Assembly (NCBI GenBank): GCA_031769625.1
Contig: JAUIMM010000003.1
Coordinates: 1,629,001 to 1,693,000 of the forward strand
Length of the DNA: 64,000 nt
Source of the DNA: Taudactylus pleione
Lineage: Eukaryota; Chordata; Amphibia; Anura; Myobatrachidae
Direction of reading: 5' to 3'
Positions 34,311-45,516 of this stretch are shown here, in pieces. The notes under the pieces were generated by a model. The model ran no database searches and had not been told where the DNA came from. It saw only the letters and a program-made list of their open reading frames with translations. A program made the translations under genes and the position numbers. Each line of letters starts with the position of its first letter. The stretch's first letter is position 1.

Positions 34311-35594
34311 CAGTGGCGTCACAAGGGGGGTGCGGGTGGTGCGGGCCTCACCGGGTGTCACCCACCAAGGAGGTGACACTAAAAAGCCACACACTCCACC
34401 CGCCATCACACAGCTGTCTGCACCCTCCCCTGCCATGAATGAGATGCCCGCAGGGCCGGCAAGAGGGGCGGAGCATATCAGTGGCCATGCAAGGAGTTGG
34501 GTCCCGGGCAGGGGTCCGTCCGCTGCGCGCCCACACCCCACCCACTTTTGCGGCCACTGCCCATCCCAGACCGTCACGCTGGAAGGTTTCTTTCTAATTT
34601 TTTTTAAGGCAGCGCGCGGCACGTGACATTATGTCGTCACACTGCACCACCACTGCTGAAAGACAGGAGCTCAGGAACCCGCTTCCCGTCACTACGCCAC
34701 CGCCACCACTGCTGGATGAGAGGAGCCTTCAAGAAGAAGGTAAGTGAAACAAGGTGGCTGTCTGAGGACACAAGGCTGGCTGGCAGAGGACACAAGTGGG
34801 GGAAGGTTGGCTGGGGACACAAGTGGGGGCTGGCTGGTGACACAGAGGGGGTGAAGGCTGGCTTGGTACACAAGTGGGGGCTGGCTGGTGACAAATAAGG
34901 GGGGAGGCTGGCTGGGGACACAAGTGGGGGAAGGATGGCTGGGGACAAGTGGGGGAAGGATGGCTGAGGACACAGAAGTGGGGGAAGGATGGCTGAGGAC
35001 ACAAGTGGGGGAAGGATGGCTGGGGACTCAAGTGGGGGAAGGATGGCTGGGGATACAGGTGGGGGAAGGATGGCTGGGGACACAGAAGTGGGCAAAAGAT
35101 GGCTGGGGACACAAGTGGGGGAAGGATGGCTGGGGACACAGAAGTGGGGGAAGGATGGCTGGGGACACAAGTGGGGGAAGGATGGCTGGGGACACAAGTG
35201 GGGGAAGGATGGCTAGGGACACAGAAGTGGGCGAAGGATGGCTGGGGACACAAGTGGGGGAAGGATGGCTGGGGACACAAGTGGGGGAAGGATGTCTGGG
35301 GACACAGAAGGGGGGAAGGATGGCTGGGGACACAGAAGTGGGGCCTGGCAGTCTGGAGACACAGAAGTGGGGATTGGCTGGCTGGGGACACAGAAGTGGG
35401 GGTAGACTGGCGTCATCATGCCCCCGGGTGCGCCTGGCATTCTGGGATGAGCACTGCAGTGTGACTATTTGACACTTGGACTGGTAAGGGGGGAGAGCGC
35501 GTGGAGCTGTGCACCTTGGTCCTGATTTTTTTTTTGGTGGAGGTGTCACCATGAGTTACAGCACCGGGTGACACCAACCCTAGTGATGCCTCTG
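34311..35594 (+). mobile_element. hAT element carrying a GGGGGAAGGATGGCTGGGGA minisatellite
   Basis: Starts CAGTGGCGTCACAAGG and ends CCTAGTGATGCCTCTG. Flanks AATACACA (34303-34310) and AATACACC (35595-35602) match at 7 of 8. GGGTGTCACCC near the left and GGGTGACACC near the right extend the inverted ends. No transposase frame. Confidence 0.88.
34740..35410 (+). repeat. Minisatellite inside hAT element, about 27-31 bp unit
   Basis: About 22 tandem copies of AAGGATGGCTGGGGACACA followed by AGTGGGGG or GAAGTGGGGG. The overlapping ORFs on both strands are repeat by-products. Confidence 0.92.
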
Positions 35595-35651
35595 AATACA
35601 CCCCTCTGCAGACTGAGTGTCTGTGGGTATAAACAACCACTCTTTGATCTC

Positions 35652-36010
35652 TGGGCCTGATTCAGACCCACTCCCTATGCTGCGATCGCACGCAGCGAGC
35701 GTATATATGCAAAACAAACGATCGCACGCACACCACAATGCAAACACACACACGCCCAGCCACAATTAAAAACACCCACCGTAGTCTGCGTAGGAACATC
35801 ACGTTTCTCCTTGCGATGCATTCACTCCTGAAATCAGCAGATTCATCATTCCTCTTCCCATATATCGAAATCATAAGCAGGACATCTGCTACATTACGAT
35901 GTACTTGCCTGAGCAAACGATGTGCATTTGCTAATAGCTTGTTATGTGTATGTAATTGTTTGATTGCATCTTTGATTTTCTTTAGGTATTGGTTTATTGG
36001 TTTTTATTAA
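35652..36010. repeat. GGGCCTGATTCAGA terminus, element otherwise unclear
   Basis: GGGCCTGATTCAGACCCACT at 35654, then GCGATCGCACGCAGCGAGCG and matching CGATCGCACGC. The partner terminus was not found. Probably a truncated family member. Confidence 0.45.
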
Positions 36011-36124
36011 ACATTCTTTGGCTTTTTTTGTGTTTTGTTTTAACTTTAAGAAACACACACATCTATATCTCCCCCTCTCTCTTTAAATGTTTTTTTTTAA
36101 ATTAATATGAAATATATGTATATC

Positions 36125-36410
36125 TATAACATATATACATATAAATCTATAAATATATCTATAATATATATAATGTGTTCTAAATCAGCTCTTAACTGTC
36201 ACTATATAGGCTTGGTTTTCAAAATGTCAGTTATGATTAGATTGTTTGTCAGTTTGCTTCCACAAATGTTTTATTTTTTTCAAAAAAACAGTGTATGTAA
36301 CACTGTGTATATACAATGTTTGGTTTTGCAATGCATTCAGGGCATGGCAGTAATGTCCCTGATTGCTTTGCACAAAGTGTTCCTATCATCAGGATGTATC
36401 ATGCAGGACA
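36125..36410 (+). repeat. Direct repeat, left copy
   Basis: About 285 bp from TATACATATAAATCTATAAA to GTATCATGCAGGACATC, repeated with few differences at 36845-37135. Between the copies lie 435 bp including GGTCGAAACGCGTTGG. Confidence 0.82.
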
Positions 36411-36844
36411 TCAAAGGTCGAAACGCGTTGGTATTGGATGCCTGCATCATCTCTGCCCTGGAAGCAAGAAACATCTTTACTTGAAAGCATTGGGACCCTA
36501 AGTTTGACCCCTTAGGAGATTCCGGATGATCCCAGGACCGGTTACCTAGGGGTCCCAGTGCTTATTCACTGGGTATGTGGCGGCTTGCTCCATTTTTCAT
36601 TTTATTGAACACTCCCTATTGTTATCCTAGGGTGGTGTTATATTTGTATGTGGCCTCATCTGCACTTTACTATATTTGTGTGCAATTGCATTTGCACTTT
36701 ATTTTTATCTATTCCCATTGGAATTCATGTGATTTTATTGTGTATTATGTGATTAAATTGTTATATTTTATCAACTATTCACCAATTTTTTCTTTTGTAC
36801 TCAGCGCAGTGTTGGAATTATTTCCTAAACCTTCATATACCATA

Positions 36845-37135
36845 TATACATATAAATCTATAAATATATCTATAATATATATAATGTGTTCTAAATCAGC
36901 TCTTAACTGTCACTATATAGGCTTGGTTTTCAAAATGTCAGTTATGATTAGATTGTTTGTCAGTTTGCTTCCATAAATGTCTTATTTTTTCAGAAAAACA
37001 GTGTATGTAACACTGCGTATATATAGGGGCACATTTAACAATGTTTGGTTTTGCAATGCATTCAGGGCATGGCAGTAATGTCCCTGATTGCTTTGCACAA
37101 AGTGTTCCTATCAGCAGGATGTATCATCCAGGACA
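36845..37135 (+). repeat. Direct repeat, right copy
   Basis: Second copy of the 36125-36410 sequence, with an extra GGGGCACATTTAA-like insertion near 37025. The pair suggests either two tandem truncated elements or long terminal direct repeats. No reverse transcriptase lies between them. Confidence 0.82.
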
Positions 37136-37139
37136 TCGA

Positions 37140-38700
37140 GGGACATGGACTCCGAAAGGAGGCCATCCCTGTGATGTTTTTGAAGAGCTGGCAGCCAGTG
37201 CAGGAGGCGGTGTGCATGCACAGTCCTGGGGACTGCACATGCACATCCGCCGTAGCCGGGGAGGGTTCTTGCAGATCCCTTCACCGGCTAATAGTGCGCG
37301 TTGTAGCCCATAGGCTACAGATGGCGCTAGCTGCTCTTGATAGTGTAGGGAATGCTTTACATTCTTGATATTTGTACATTTGCCATCACACTATCTATCC
37401 CCCATAGAAACCTATGGTGTGTGTGGCAGCAAGTGGGAGTTAACGATACTGCCTTTGAACCTTATAAATACCCCTGCCTATACCTTCTAATATCCTTCCT
37501 ATAAACCTCTAAGGATGACGCTATTTTGCGTACGCGCTCATACAGTAAATAAAGACTCCAGACCTAGAACCTGTGGTTCCAAAGCACAAAGTATTATTCA
37601 AGTAAAAGTACAGCAGTTACACGCTATGATCCTCATATAATCTTAGCACAAAGAAATTATACAGACCCAAGTACAATTATACATACGCAGCACTCTCTGG
37701 TCCAGATGTTAGGCATCAGCAAGAAACCCCTCGTCAATCAGCATTCAGCACGAAGACTAGGAACCCAGGGTCAGAGCACACATATTTATACCCCCCAGGA
37801 ATAAACAACACAATAGAGAAGTTTGTTGCTAATACCATTGGTCCTAAAGGAGAGGGCATATGTTACAAGGCATTTAACAGGTTGGTTCAAATAGACACAG
37901 TCCAGCCTCTAACAACTGGTGGTCTCTGGTTTCCAGCCTCATGCAAATCTTAACAGTTGTTCATATAATGTACATTTTGTTGCTTGAAGTCTCTGTGGTC
38001 CATAAGTTGAGAATGCATGTTGCGATCTCTCCATCGATATTACCGGAATACTGTTGAGAGAGTACGCATCAGTACAATACCAAACATGGCTTACTTATCA
38101 CGTATAAAACCTTAGTTACGAAATAATCTTTATTTCATAGCAATTATAGTAAATGTGCATACTTGAATCTTATACCTTAAAGCTTATGGAACCATGTATG
38201 TGAATATGTAATGTGTGAGTATGTGGGGTTTGATGTAAAGAGGTTAGTTAACTTGGGGCAGATGCGTGTGCATGAAGCTAATATTCAGCGTTTTCATACA
38301 GGCTCTTATGCATTCGCTAATATGCGACTAGTTAACAGCGCAATTGTGCGTATTAATGTGTGTATGAGAAATGGTGAAAGATGCAATCGCATGATGCTAA
38401 TAGTAATATCGCCACATGTACTAAAGTGTGAGTTTATCTAAAATGGCGCTTAGGCGGCCATTCGCAAAATGGCGTCTTGAGATCTTATTTCCAAGATGGC
38501 GTCTTGCAGCCAGTCGCAAGATGGCATCGGTGCGATCCAATTTTAAACTGATCTTGTCTCAACCAATTATCCAGCTTAGACAGAGTGGAGGGATTGCAGC
38601 AGGTACGGGAAATAGCTGCTGTGTTCCCTATGTAAATCATTTGTGGGATATTTAATATTACAGGCAAAAACCCACAAACTGTGTTTTGTGTAGATTTATC
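37140..38700. other. No gene recognised
   Basis: Moderately AT-rich sequence with no repeat ends I can define. At 38430-38540 there are four AAATGGCG/AGATGGCG words in short succession. AATAAAGACTCCAGACC at 37547 resembles the 3' region of a retroelement LTR, without a partner. Confidence 0.35.
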
Positions 38701-38859
38701 TAAAATTAGTCAATGATAAATGTGCCCCTTAATCAATAACAATAGCTATTATGGTGTAATAAAAGCATTTTTTTATTTCAAATTTAACTTTTTTATAAAT
38801 TTTTTTAAAACATTGAAAAAAACGCAAAAAAAACCAGAATAAAATACAAAAGGCCCTCC

Positions 38860-41201
38860 TGATGCTGGTTATCACCCCCCCCCCCCCAGAGTTGCCACAC
38901 ACTGGGCCATCACATCCAGCTCCCTCTGTATAACATCGGTCAAGCATTCCTGTGGCACATCTGAAAATAAACCCAAAAATTATTGTTAATGTTTTAATTT
39001 GTAAAAATGTTTTAAATTCTTAACTGTAGAAACTATCACCCACTCATGCTTCCTATGATAAACCCAGCACTGCAAGCTATGTGACAGTGCTGCCTTTATA
39101 AATGCAGCAGGTGTTTTCAGACACCATCTGTACAATTTACCTGATAGCAATACTCACATTTGAAAAGTTGCCTGTAGCCTGCATTTTAAAAATTTAACAC
39201 AGAAACAAGCTTGTAGAGATAATGTCTCCCTTCAACATACATGTTGTAGTGTAAATTTTGCAAATACAAACGTACTTTGAATATGTGTTTCAAAGTTTTT
39301 TTGGTCTTGCATGTACCTTCAGCTGCAGGTCCTTCCTGGGATGGTTCCTGGGATAATGCAGCCCAGCTTGACCCTCCAGAACTTGCCTAAGAGGAAGCTG
39401 ATCCATGGGAGGAGTGTTGGGAATGGTATTGTTCTGGGGAGGTAGGGGAGGAAAGACTGGAGCGTTGTGGAGGGGAGGTAGGGGAGGAATGGTGGGAAGA
39501 GTGAGCAGGGGAGGTAGGGAAGGAATGGTGGGAAGAGTGAGCACGGGAGGTAGGGGAGGAATGGTGGGAAGAGTGAGCACGGGAGGTAGGGGAGGAATGG
39601 TGGGAAGAGTAAGCATGGGAGGTAGGGGAGGAATGGTGGGAAGAGTGAGCAGGGGAGGTAGGGGAGGAGTGGTGGGAAGAGTGAGCACGGGAGGCAGGGG
39701 AGGAGTGGTGGGAAGAGTGAGCATGGGAGTTAGGGGAGGAATGGTGGGAAGAGTGAGCAGGGGAGGTAGGGGAGGAATGGTGGGAAGAGTGAGCAGGGGA
39801 GGTAGGGAAGGAATGGTGGAAAGAGTGAGCACGGGAGGTAGGGGAGGAATGGTGGGAAGAGTGAGCACGGGAGGTGGGGGAGGAATGGTGGGAAGAGTGA
39901 GCACGGGAGGTAGGGGAGGAATGGTGGGAAGAGTGAGCAGGGGAGGTAGGGAAGGAATGGTGGAAAGAGTGAGCACGGGAGGTAGGGGAGGAATGGTGGG
40001 AAGAGTGAGCACGGGAGGTAGGGGAGGAATGGTGGGAAGAGTGAGCAGAGGAGGTAGGGGAGGAATGGTGGGAAGAGTGAGCACGGGAGGTAGGGGAGGA
40101 ATGGTGGGAAGAGTGAGCACGGGAGGTAGGGGAGGAGTGGTGGGAAGAGTGAGCACGGGAGGTAGGGGAGGAATGGTGGGAAGAGTGAGCAGAGGAGGTA
40201 GGGGAGGAATGGTGGGAAGAGGGAGCAGAGGAGGTAGGGGAGGAATGGTGGGAAGAGTGAGCAGAGGTGGTAGGAGAGGAATGGTGGGAAGAGTGAGCAC
40301 GGGAGGTAGGGGAGGAGTGGTGGGAAGAGTGAGCAGAGGAGGTAGGTGAGGAGTGGTGGGAAGAGTGAGCAGAGGAGGTAGGGGAGGAATGGTGGGAAGA
40401 GTGAGCAGGAGAGGTAGGTAAGGAATGGTGGGAGGAGTGAGCAGAGGGGGTAGGGAAGGAATGGTGGGAGGAGTGAGCAGAGGAGGTAGGGGAGGAATGG
40501 TGGGAAGAGTGAGCACGGGAGGTAGGGGAGGAGTGGTGGGAAGAGTGAGCAGAGGAGGTAGGGGAGGAATGGTGGGAAGAGTGAACACGGGAGGTAGGGG
40601 AGGAATGGTGGGAAGAGTGAGCACGGGAGATAGGGGAGGAATGGTGGGAAGAGTGAGCACAGGAGGTAGGGGAGGAATGGTGGGAAGAGGGAGCAGGGGA
40701 GGTAGGGAAGGAATGGTGGGAGGAGTGAGCAGAGGGGGTAGGGAAGGAATGGTGGGAGGAGTGAGCAGAGGAGGTAGGGGAGCAATGGTGGGAAGAGTGA
40801 GCACGGGAGGTAGGGGAGGAGTGGTGGGAAGAGTGAGCAGAGGAGGTAGGGGAGGAATGGTGGGAAGAGTGAGCACGGGAGGTAGGGGAGGAATGGTGGG
40901 AAGAGTGAGCAGAGGAGGTAGGGGAGGAATGGTGGGAAGAGTGAGCACGGGAGGTAGGGGAGGAATGGTGGGAAGAGGGAGCAGGGGAGGTAGGGAAGGA
41001 ATGGTGGGAAGAGTGAGCAGAGGAGGTAGTGGAGAAATGGTGGGAAGAGTGAGCACGGGAGGTAGTGGAGGAATGGTGGGAAGAGTGAGCAGGGGAGACC
41101 GGCTGACGACCATGCACAGGGGCGCAGAGAGGGGGGGGGCGGGTACTGATTACCTGGGCCCAGGCTTCCTGAAGGAGCCGGCGGGGGCCCTGGTCCGGCA
41201 T
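38860..41201 (-). pseudogene. Decayed minus-strand gene of unknown family with an expanded 12-codon repeat
   Basis: On the minus strand a frame runs through the tandem array (SSHHSSPTSRAH units), hits one TAG at about 39387, and continues SGGSSWAALSQEPSQEGPAAE. A donor AAG|GTACAT follows at about 39315. An acceptor TTTTCAG at about 38961 joins in phase to DVPQECLTDVIQRELDVMAQ (down to about 38886). The C-terminal exon reads like real protein but I do not recognise the family. It may be a second ORF of a DNA transposon. The upstream part is cut off by the repeat at 41117. Confidence 0.45.
39440..41095. repeat. 36-bp tandem array, about 46 copies
   Basis: The unit is GAATGGTGGGAAGAGTGAGC plus ACGGGAGGTAGGGGAG, exactly 36 bp. 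The length is a multiple of three and few stops occur, so ORFs of 498 to 607 codons exist in several frames on both strands. They are consequences of the array. Variants AGAGGAGGT, ACGGGAGGT and AGGGGAGGT alternate in blocks, suggesting repeated local duplication. Confidence 0.95.
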
Positions 41202-41345
41202 CGCCCCCCTCCCTCACAGCAGCCAAAGCAGTCTCCTATGCCTGTGGGGGGAGAGCAATCACACTGATCACGCCCCCCCTGGCTTTGAGCAGGGCTGCGG
41301 GGGCTCAGAGTGCCCCCCTCCCCAGCACGCAGCGCCACTATGTGG
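41117..41345. mobile_element. Probable hAT terminus fragment
   Basis: CAGGGGCGCAGAGAGGGGGG resembles the CAGGGGCG-type hAT ends. The following CCTGGGCCCAGG and GGCCCTGGTCCGGCATCG match sequence at 33745-33770. The other terminus is not found. Confidence 0.4.
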
Positions 41346-42189
41346 CACTACAATGCTTTTTTCTTTCATTCTTAACCAATAAAATGCCATCAAACATTAA
41401 ATTTCATATGGTTTTTAAAAAAGGCTACTACCTAAAAATAAACAAAATGGCTGCTACCTGAAAATAAACAAATTGTCTGCTATCTCAAAATAAACCAAAT
41501 GGCTGACGAGCCATATATATCTTAACAGGAAAAAACAAAAAATAAAAAAATGCATACATACACAGTGCAAATCAACTTACTTTGCAAATTAAGTGCCCGC
41601 AAGCGGGCCAGAGGGTCAGGGGTCCGAAGCCAGAGGTCAGACCAACGTCTCGCCAATTGTACAATTGTGCATCTGAGGCCTATGCGGCGTAGCCTACACC
41701 ACACCTCTGCATAGGCTTGTAGCTTTTTTTATTAGTAACAAATGGGGCCACGGGCCCCAGCACCGGTCCATTACATTAGCCATGATCCGAAGCTCCCTGC
41801 GGGTGAATCTTGTGGCTCTCATGATGGCAATGACAAATATTACAGTGTGCATACTTTATATAAACTATGATGCTATCTGATTGGCTGTCCCCACCAAAAT
41901 GGAGGCTGAACACAGGACATTGGTTATTGTTATATTCTATTTTGACATAACTCCATCCATACAGCATGTGTTACCTTGTGCCACAGCTGGCGTATGCCTG
42001 TGCGGTATTCCGTACACTCCCAACACTACGCAGTTACTCGTGAATGTGGCTGTAACTTGTAAGGGTGGTTTTATAGGCATGTGTTGGTGACTGTTGGGCT
42101 CATGTGCTCGGCATATGAATGGTGCACAATTATATCTGCGTACGCATTTGCCTATAAATAGCAACACTTGGCTTTTGGATTTTTGCAGT

Positions 42190-42564
42190 CATGGAGGATC
42201 AGTCCTGCTGTATGGCTGACTGCTTTCAGGAGATACACAATATTCTGGATGAATTTGGAATGGGACCATCATTAGAAAATCTTGATGAGGACACACTTGC
42301 AGATGTGGGTGTTGGAAGTGTTCCTGTGTCATCACCAGATGTTCCTCCTCCACCTCCTGCAAACACATGACCTCCAAATGTGTCTGCCCCATGGCAAGAT
42401 GTGGCTTGTTCAACTTCAGATGGCAGGATACAAGGTCAAATTATTCCTTTTGTGGTTACAATACCCTCATCCAAGAGGCACTGACCAGATTATTTCTTGG
42501 GCATGACATTCCAGTTGAAATTCGTGGAGAGATCTGGGTGGAGAACCAAGAACATCAATCTTAA
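42190..42564 (+). pseudogene. Fragment of an unrecognised transposon-like ORF, left inverted copy
   Basis: Reads MEDQSCCMADCFQEIHNILD then acidic and proline-rich sequence, with a stop after PPPPANT and a later frame change. Its second half (42282-42564) is homologous to the minus strand of 43430-43674. A promoter-like stretch precedes it. The family is not recognised. Confidence 0.4.
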
Positions 42565-43690
42565 GCACTCCACTCAATATGAGGTTTATTACCTTAGAAG
42601 AAGGTATGTTTTTTAAAAAATTGCTTAACATTTTAAAATGCTATTGAAAAATGGTAGTATTTAATGTTAAATAAGACAATCAAAGTTTATTCTGAAATCC
42701 CAATGTTGTAATCCCAATGTTAAATATATAATTTGTGACATAGCAGGATGTTTTTTTGTCAGAAATATTAAAATAAAAATTGTTATTAGATGGAGTGACC
42801 TTTGCAGCCGACTTTGGAGAAAGATAATTTTATGGATCCGACAACTAAATGGGCCATGGGGTCCCCTCCCTGACATCTTGGCTTTGACCCAAAGAGATCT
42901 ACAAATCTTGGGGTCCTTAGAATGGAGCTTATTGTCTGATGGCAACTTACTTCATCTGGTGCCTAGACAAGATGCCCAACATGCTGTGTCTGGTAAATAT
43001 TTGCATACACCTGTCTCTGTATCTGTCTATTTATGTGTAAAGTCCAAAAACTAATTTTTACTTTTTTAAAGAGCCTGTCATGGATCAAAGACTGCAGTCG
43101 GATGGGGGGAGGGCATAACCTCCATCAACTGTGCCTCCCCCATCCACTACTGCCTCCCTTGGCAAAGTCATCAATGGCATTAGGGTGGCAGTGGAACGCC
43201 AAGCTGCAGCCATTGAGGCAGTCCAGGCTAGCATGGTGGCACAAACTCCGTTCTAAGGACAATTAGCCAAGACATCAGGGAGATGAAATACCAACTTACT
43301 GGCCCAAGACAAGGTGTGAGTGAGGTGGACCAGTACCCTGCTCTAGCTGGAACGAGCTCCAAACAGGGTACACGGCGGTCCACCTGGATTCGGAAATTGA
43401 GATCTCTGGAGTTGGCTGCAAAGCGAAAGTGCAAAGATTGATGTTCTTGGAATATTTCCCACCAGATTTTTCCACAAACTTTCTGGAACTTTTTGCCCAA
43501 AGATGAGATCTGGTTAGTGCCTCTGGAAACCATACAAGGAATATTTTGTCCTTGTATCTTGCCATCATATGTGGCAGACATATTTGGAGATGATTTATGA
43601 TTTGTAGGAGGTGAAGGAGGGACATTTGGTGATGGCACAAAAGTCACATCCCACATTTGCAAGTGTGAACCCATTCCAAATGTGTCCAGA
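42280..43690. repeat. Large inverted repeat with about 850-bp spacer
   Basis: 42282-42564 (plus) and 43430-43674 (minus) both read ...ADVGV/MWDV..., SSPDVPPPPP-like and QGQIIPF/QGQNIPC segments. The spacer includes possible coding remnants on plus at 42830-43270 (IRQLNGPWGPLPDI and later SSMALGWQ). This looks like two head-to-head element fragments. Confidence 0.6.
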
Positions 43691-43699
43691 AAATTGTGT

Positions 43700-44215
43700 A
43701 TTTTGCACTATTCACTTTTTGAGTTTCTGTATTGTTGTTTTCAGAATTGTTTATTTTTATAACCCATAATTTTCAGTCAAATTGATTGTAACCAAAAAAA
43801 TAAATAATTTTTTTACATTTCAAACAAAGTATGTGAGTTGTATTTTTAATATGCATTTGAAAATTTAATTTACAAAAACTAAGAGGGCCTCTACAGATGC
43901 TGTGGATCTACACTTCCAAGCATGGGCTGCCACAGTATTGCTGTTAAGGCATGTATTTACTCTGGAATGGCATGCTGGGATGTGCAGTTCCACAAAAGCA
44001 AGAAGGGAGCACAATAAAAAAATGAAAAAAAGAGAGACAACTATTTCATAGTTTACAATTTTACACTTTATTTACACAATTTGGAATGCATTTGCATAAA
44101 AATAAACATGCTGTAAATTGTTAGGGCAGTAAAATGTATTTGGTACCTGTAAACACATCACAATGATAAACAATCAGAGTAATTAGAAAAATAATTGGAT
44201 TGAGCAAAATAACAC
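43700..44215. other. No gene recognised
   Basis: AT-rich. It contains a short palindromic word pair around GGATGTGCAGTTCCACAAAA and GGATCTACACTTCCAAGCAT, resembling 25130-25200. Probably the inner part of a DNA transposon. Confidence 0.35.
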
Positions 44216-44220
44216 ATCTA

Positions 44221-44774
44221 GGCCCTCATTCAGAGCCGTACGCTCTGAGCAGAGCGCACGCTCTGAATGAGGGCCGTCCTCCATAACTATGGAGCGTCCT
44301 CCTGGACGCTCGTATAGCTTTGGGTCACCACCCACAGCCTATACGAGCGTGCAGTTTGATGGCCGCGATGGTCTTGACCATCGCGACCATCGAAACTGCG
44401 AGCCGGGGCCTGCGGTTGAGGTTTTCAACCGCAAGGCCCGGAGTGATTTTGGCTCTATCAGAGCCAAAATCACTCCCATCCCACTGACATCACTAGTGAT
44501 GTCAGTGGGCCGGCTTCTGACGATAGGCGTTCCCTTAGGAACGCCCCCGTCAGGGAGGCACGCCCCCGGCACGCCCACCAAAGGGGGCGTGCTGTCAATC
44601 AACATCGACAGCACGCCCCCTTTGATCAGGAACAACGAGCGAAGGAAAGTCCTTCGCTCGTCGCGTCTGGCGCATGCGCACGACGGAGCTCCCTCCGTCG
44701 TGCGCATGCTCAGTGCATAACATCGACCCACTTGCGAGCGGACAGCCGCTCGCGAGTGGGTCTGAATCAGGGCC
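44221..44774. mobile_element. Harbinger-like palindromic MITE with CTA duplication
   Basis: GGCCCTCATTCAGAGCC to TCTGAATCAGGGCC, flanked by CTA (44218-44220 and 44775-44777). TGACATCACTAGTGATGTCA lies at 44485-44504, with CGATGGTCTTGACCATCG at about 44366. One of the best preserved copies. Confidence 0.85.
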
Positions 44775-44799
44775 CTAGACAGCAATCATTCAATGCAAT

Positions 44800-45495
44800 G
44801 AGCAACAACTGCTACTCTATTATGTGTGTATGCAACCATCGTTAGCGAAGAGAACCATCGACTGCAAACCCAGGCTTGGTAGACCCCAGGCTACTCCTAG
44901 CACTGCGAGTGCTGCAGAGAGCAAAAGAGCCAGGTGACGTGTACAGTGACAATCCAGTGTAATTATGTATGCCCATAAGTTAAAAAACGCTCAGCCACGC
45001 CTGTGCTAGTGCAAGCACACTCCGTTTACACAGACTTGCCCCAGCCACCACCCACTGATACCCCATTCTGTCACTCAAACTACCACTCTGGAAGTATGCT
45101 TGAGAGCGATTGTTTCCTCATCGCAGTGGCGGGTTCGCACTAGGGATGTGCAGGCTCGGATAGGTTCGAGTTTGCATGTGGAGTTCGGATTTTTCCCTCC
45201 AAAAAAACGGAACTCAGAACGAGGCAAAACGTCATCTTACATGGACGAACATCATCATTCCTGGACAAAAGACCAGGAATGATGATGTTCGTCCATGTAA
45301 GATGACGTTTTGCCTCGTTCTGAGTTCCGTTTTTTTGGAGGGAAAAATCCGAACTCCACGTGCAAACTCGAACCTATCCGAGCCTGCACATCCCTAGTTC
45401 ACACACGCGCACTGCGACGCATACACATGTGCAGTTAAAAACAATCGCCCGGTTGCATGCAATCGCAGCTTAGCAAGTGGGTCTGAATCAGGCCC
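44800..45495. mobile_element. Type-B Harbinger-like MITE interrupted by the 45141 hairpin
   Basis: The left part carries ACCACCCACTGATACCCC and TAATTATGTATGCCCATAAG. The right part resumes at 45397 and ends GGTCTGAATCAGGCCC. The target bases of the inserted hairpin are duplicated. The left terminus is blurred. Confidence 0.6.
45141..45396. mobile_element. hAT-type perfect snapback MITE, 256 bp
   Basis: Arms 45141-45264 and 45273-45396 are each 124 bp and inverted copies with a single mismatch (CATGTGGAG against CTCCACGTG). The loop is ACAAAAGA. The ends are TAGGGATGTGC/GCACATCCCTA. Flanks GTTCGCAC (45133-45140) and GTTCACAC (45397-45404) match at 7 of 8, as expected for hAT. Confidence 0.93.
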
Positions 45496-45516
45496 TCTGT
45501 TCCTAAACAGCACTCA

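Noticed and set aside
34637..35552. Long ORFs over the GGATGGCTGGGGACACA array
   Set aside because: Minisatellite by-products inside a non-autonomous hAT element. They exist in several frames on both strands.
36400..36440. Hammerhead ribozyme
   Set aside because: CGAAACGCG is present but no CTGATGA box with matching stems was found at the right place on the same strand.
39290..41267. ORFs of 280-607 codons on both strands (Pro/Leu-rich, Ser/His-rich, Gly/Arg-rich)
   Set aside because: They follow from a 36-bp tandem unit whose length is a multiple of three and which has few stops, so several frames stay open. Only the Ser/His frame connects to plausible flanking protein, and that is broken by a stop.
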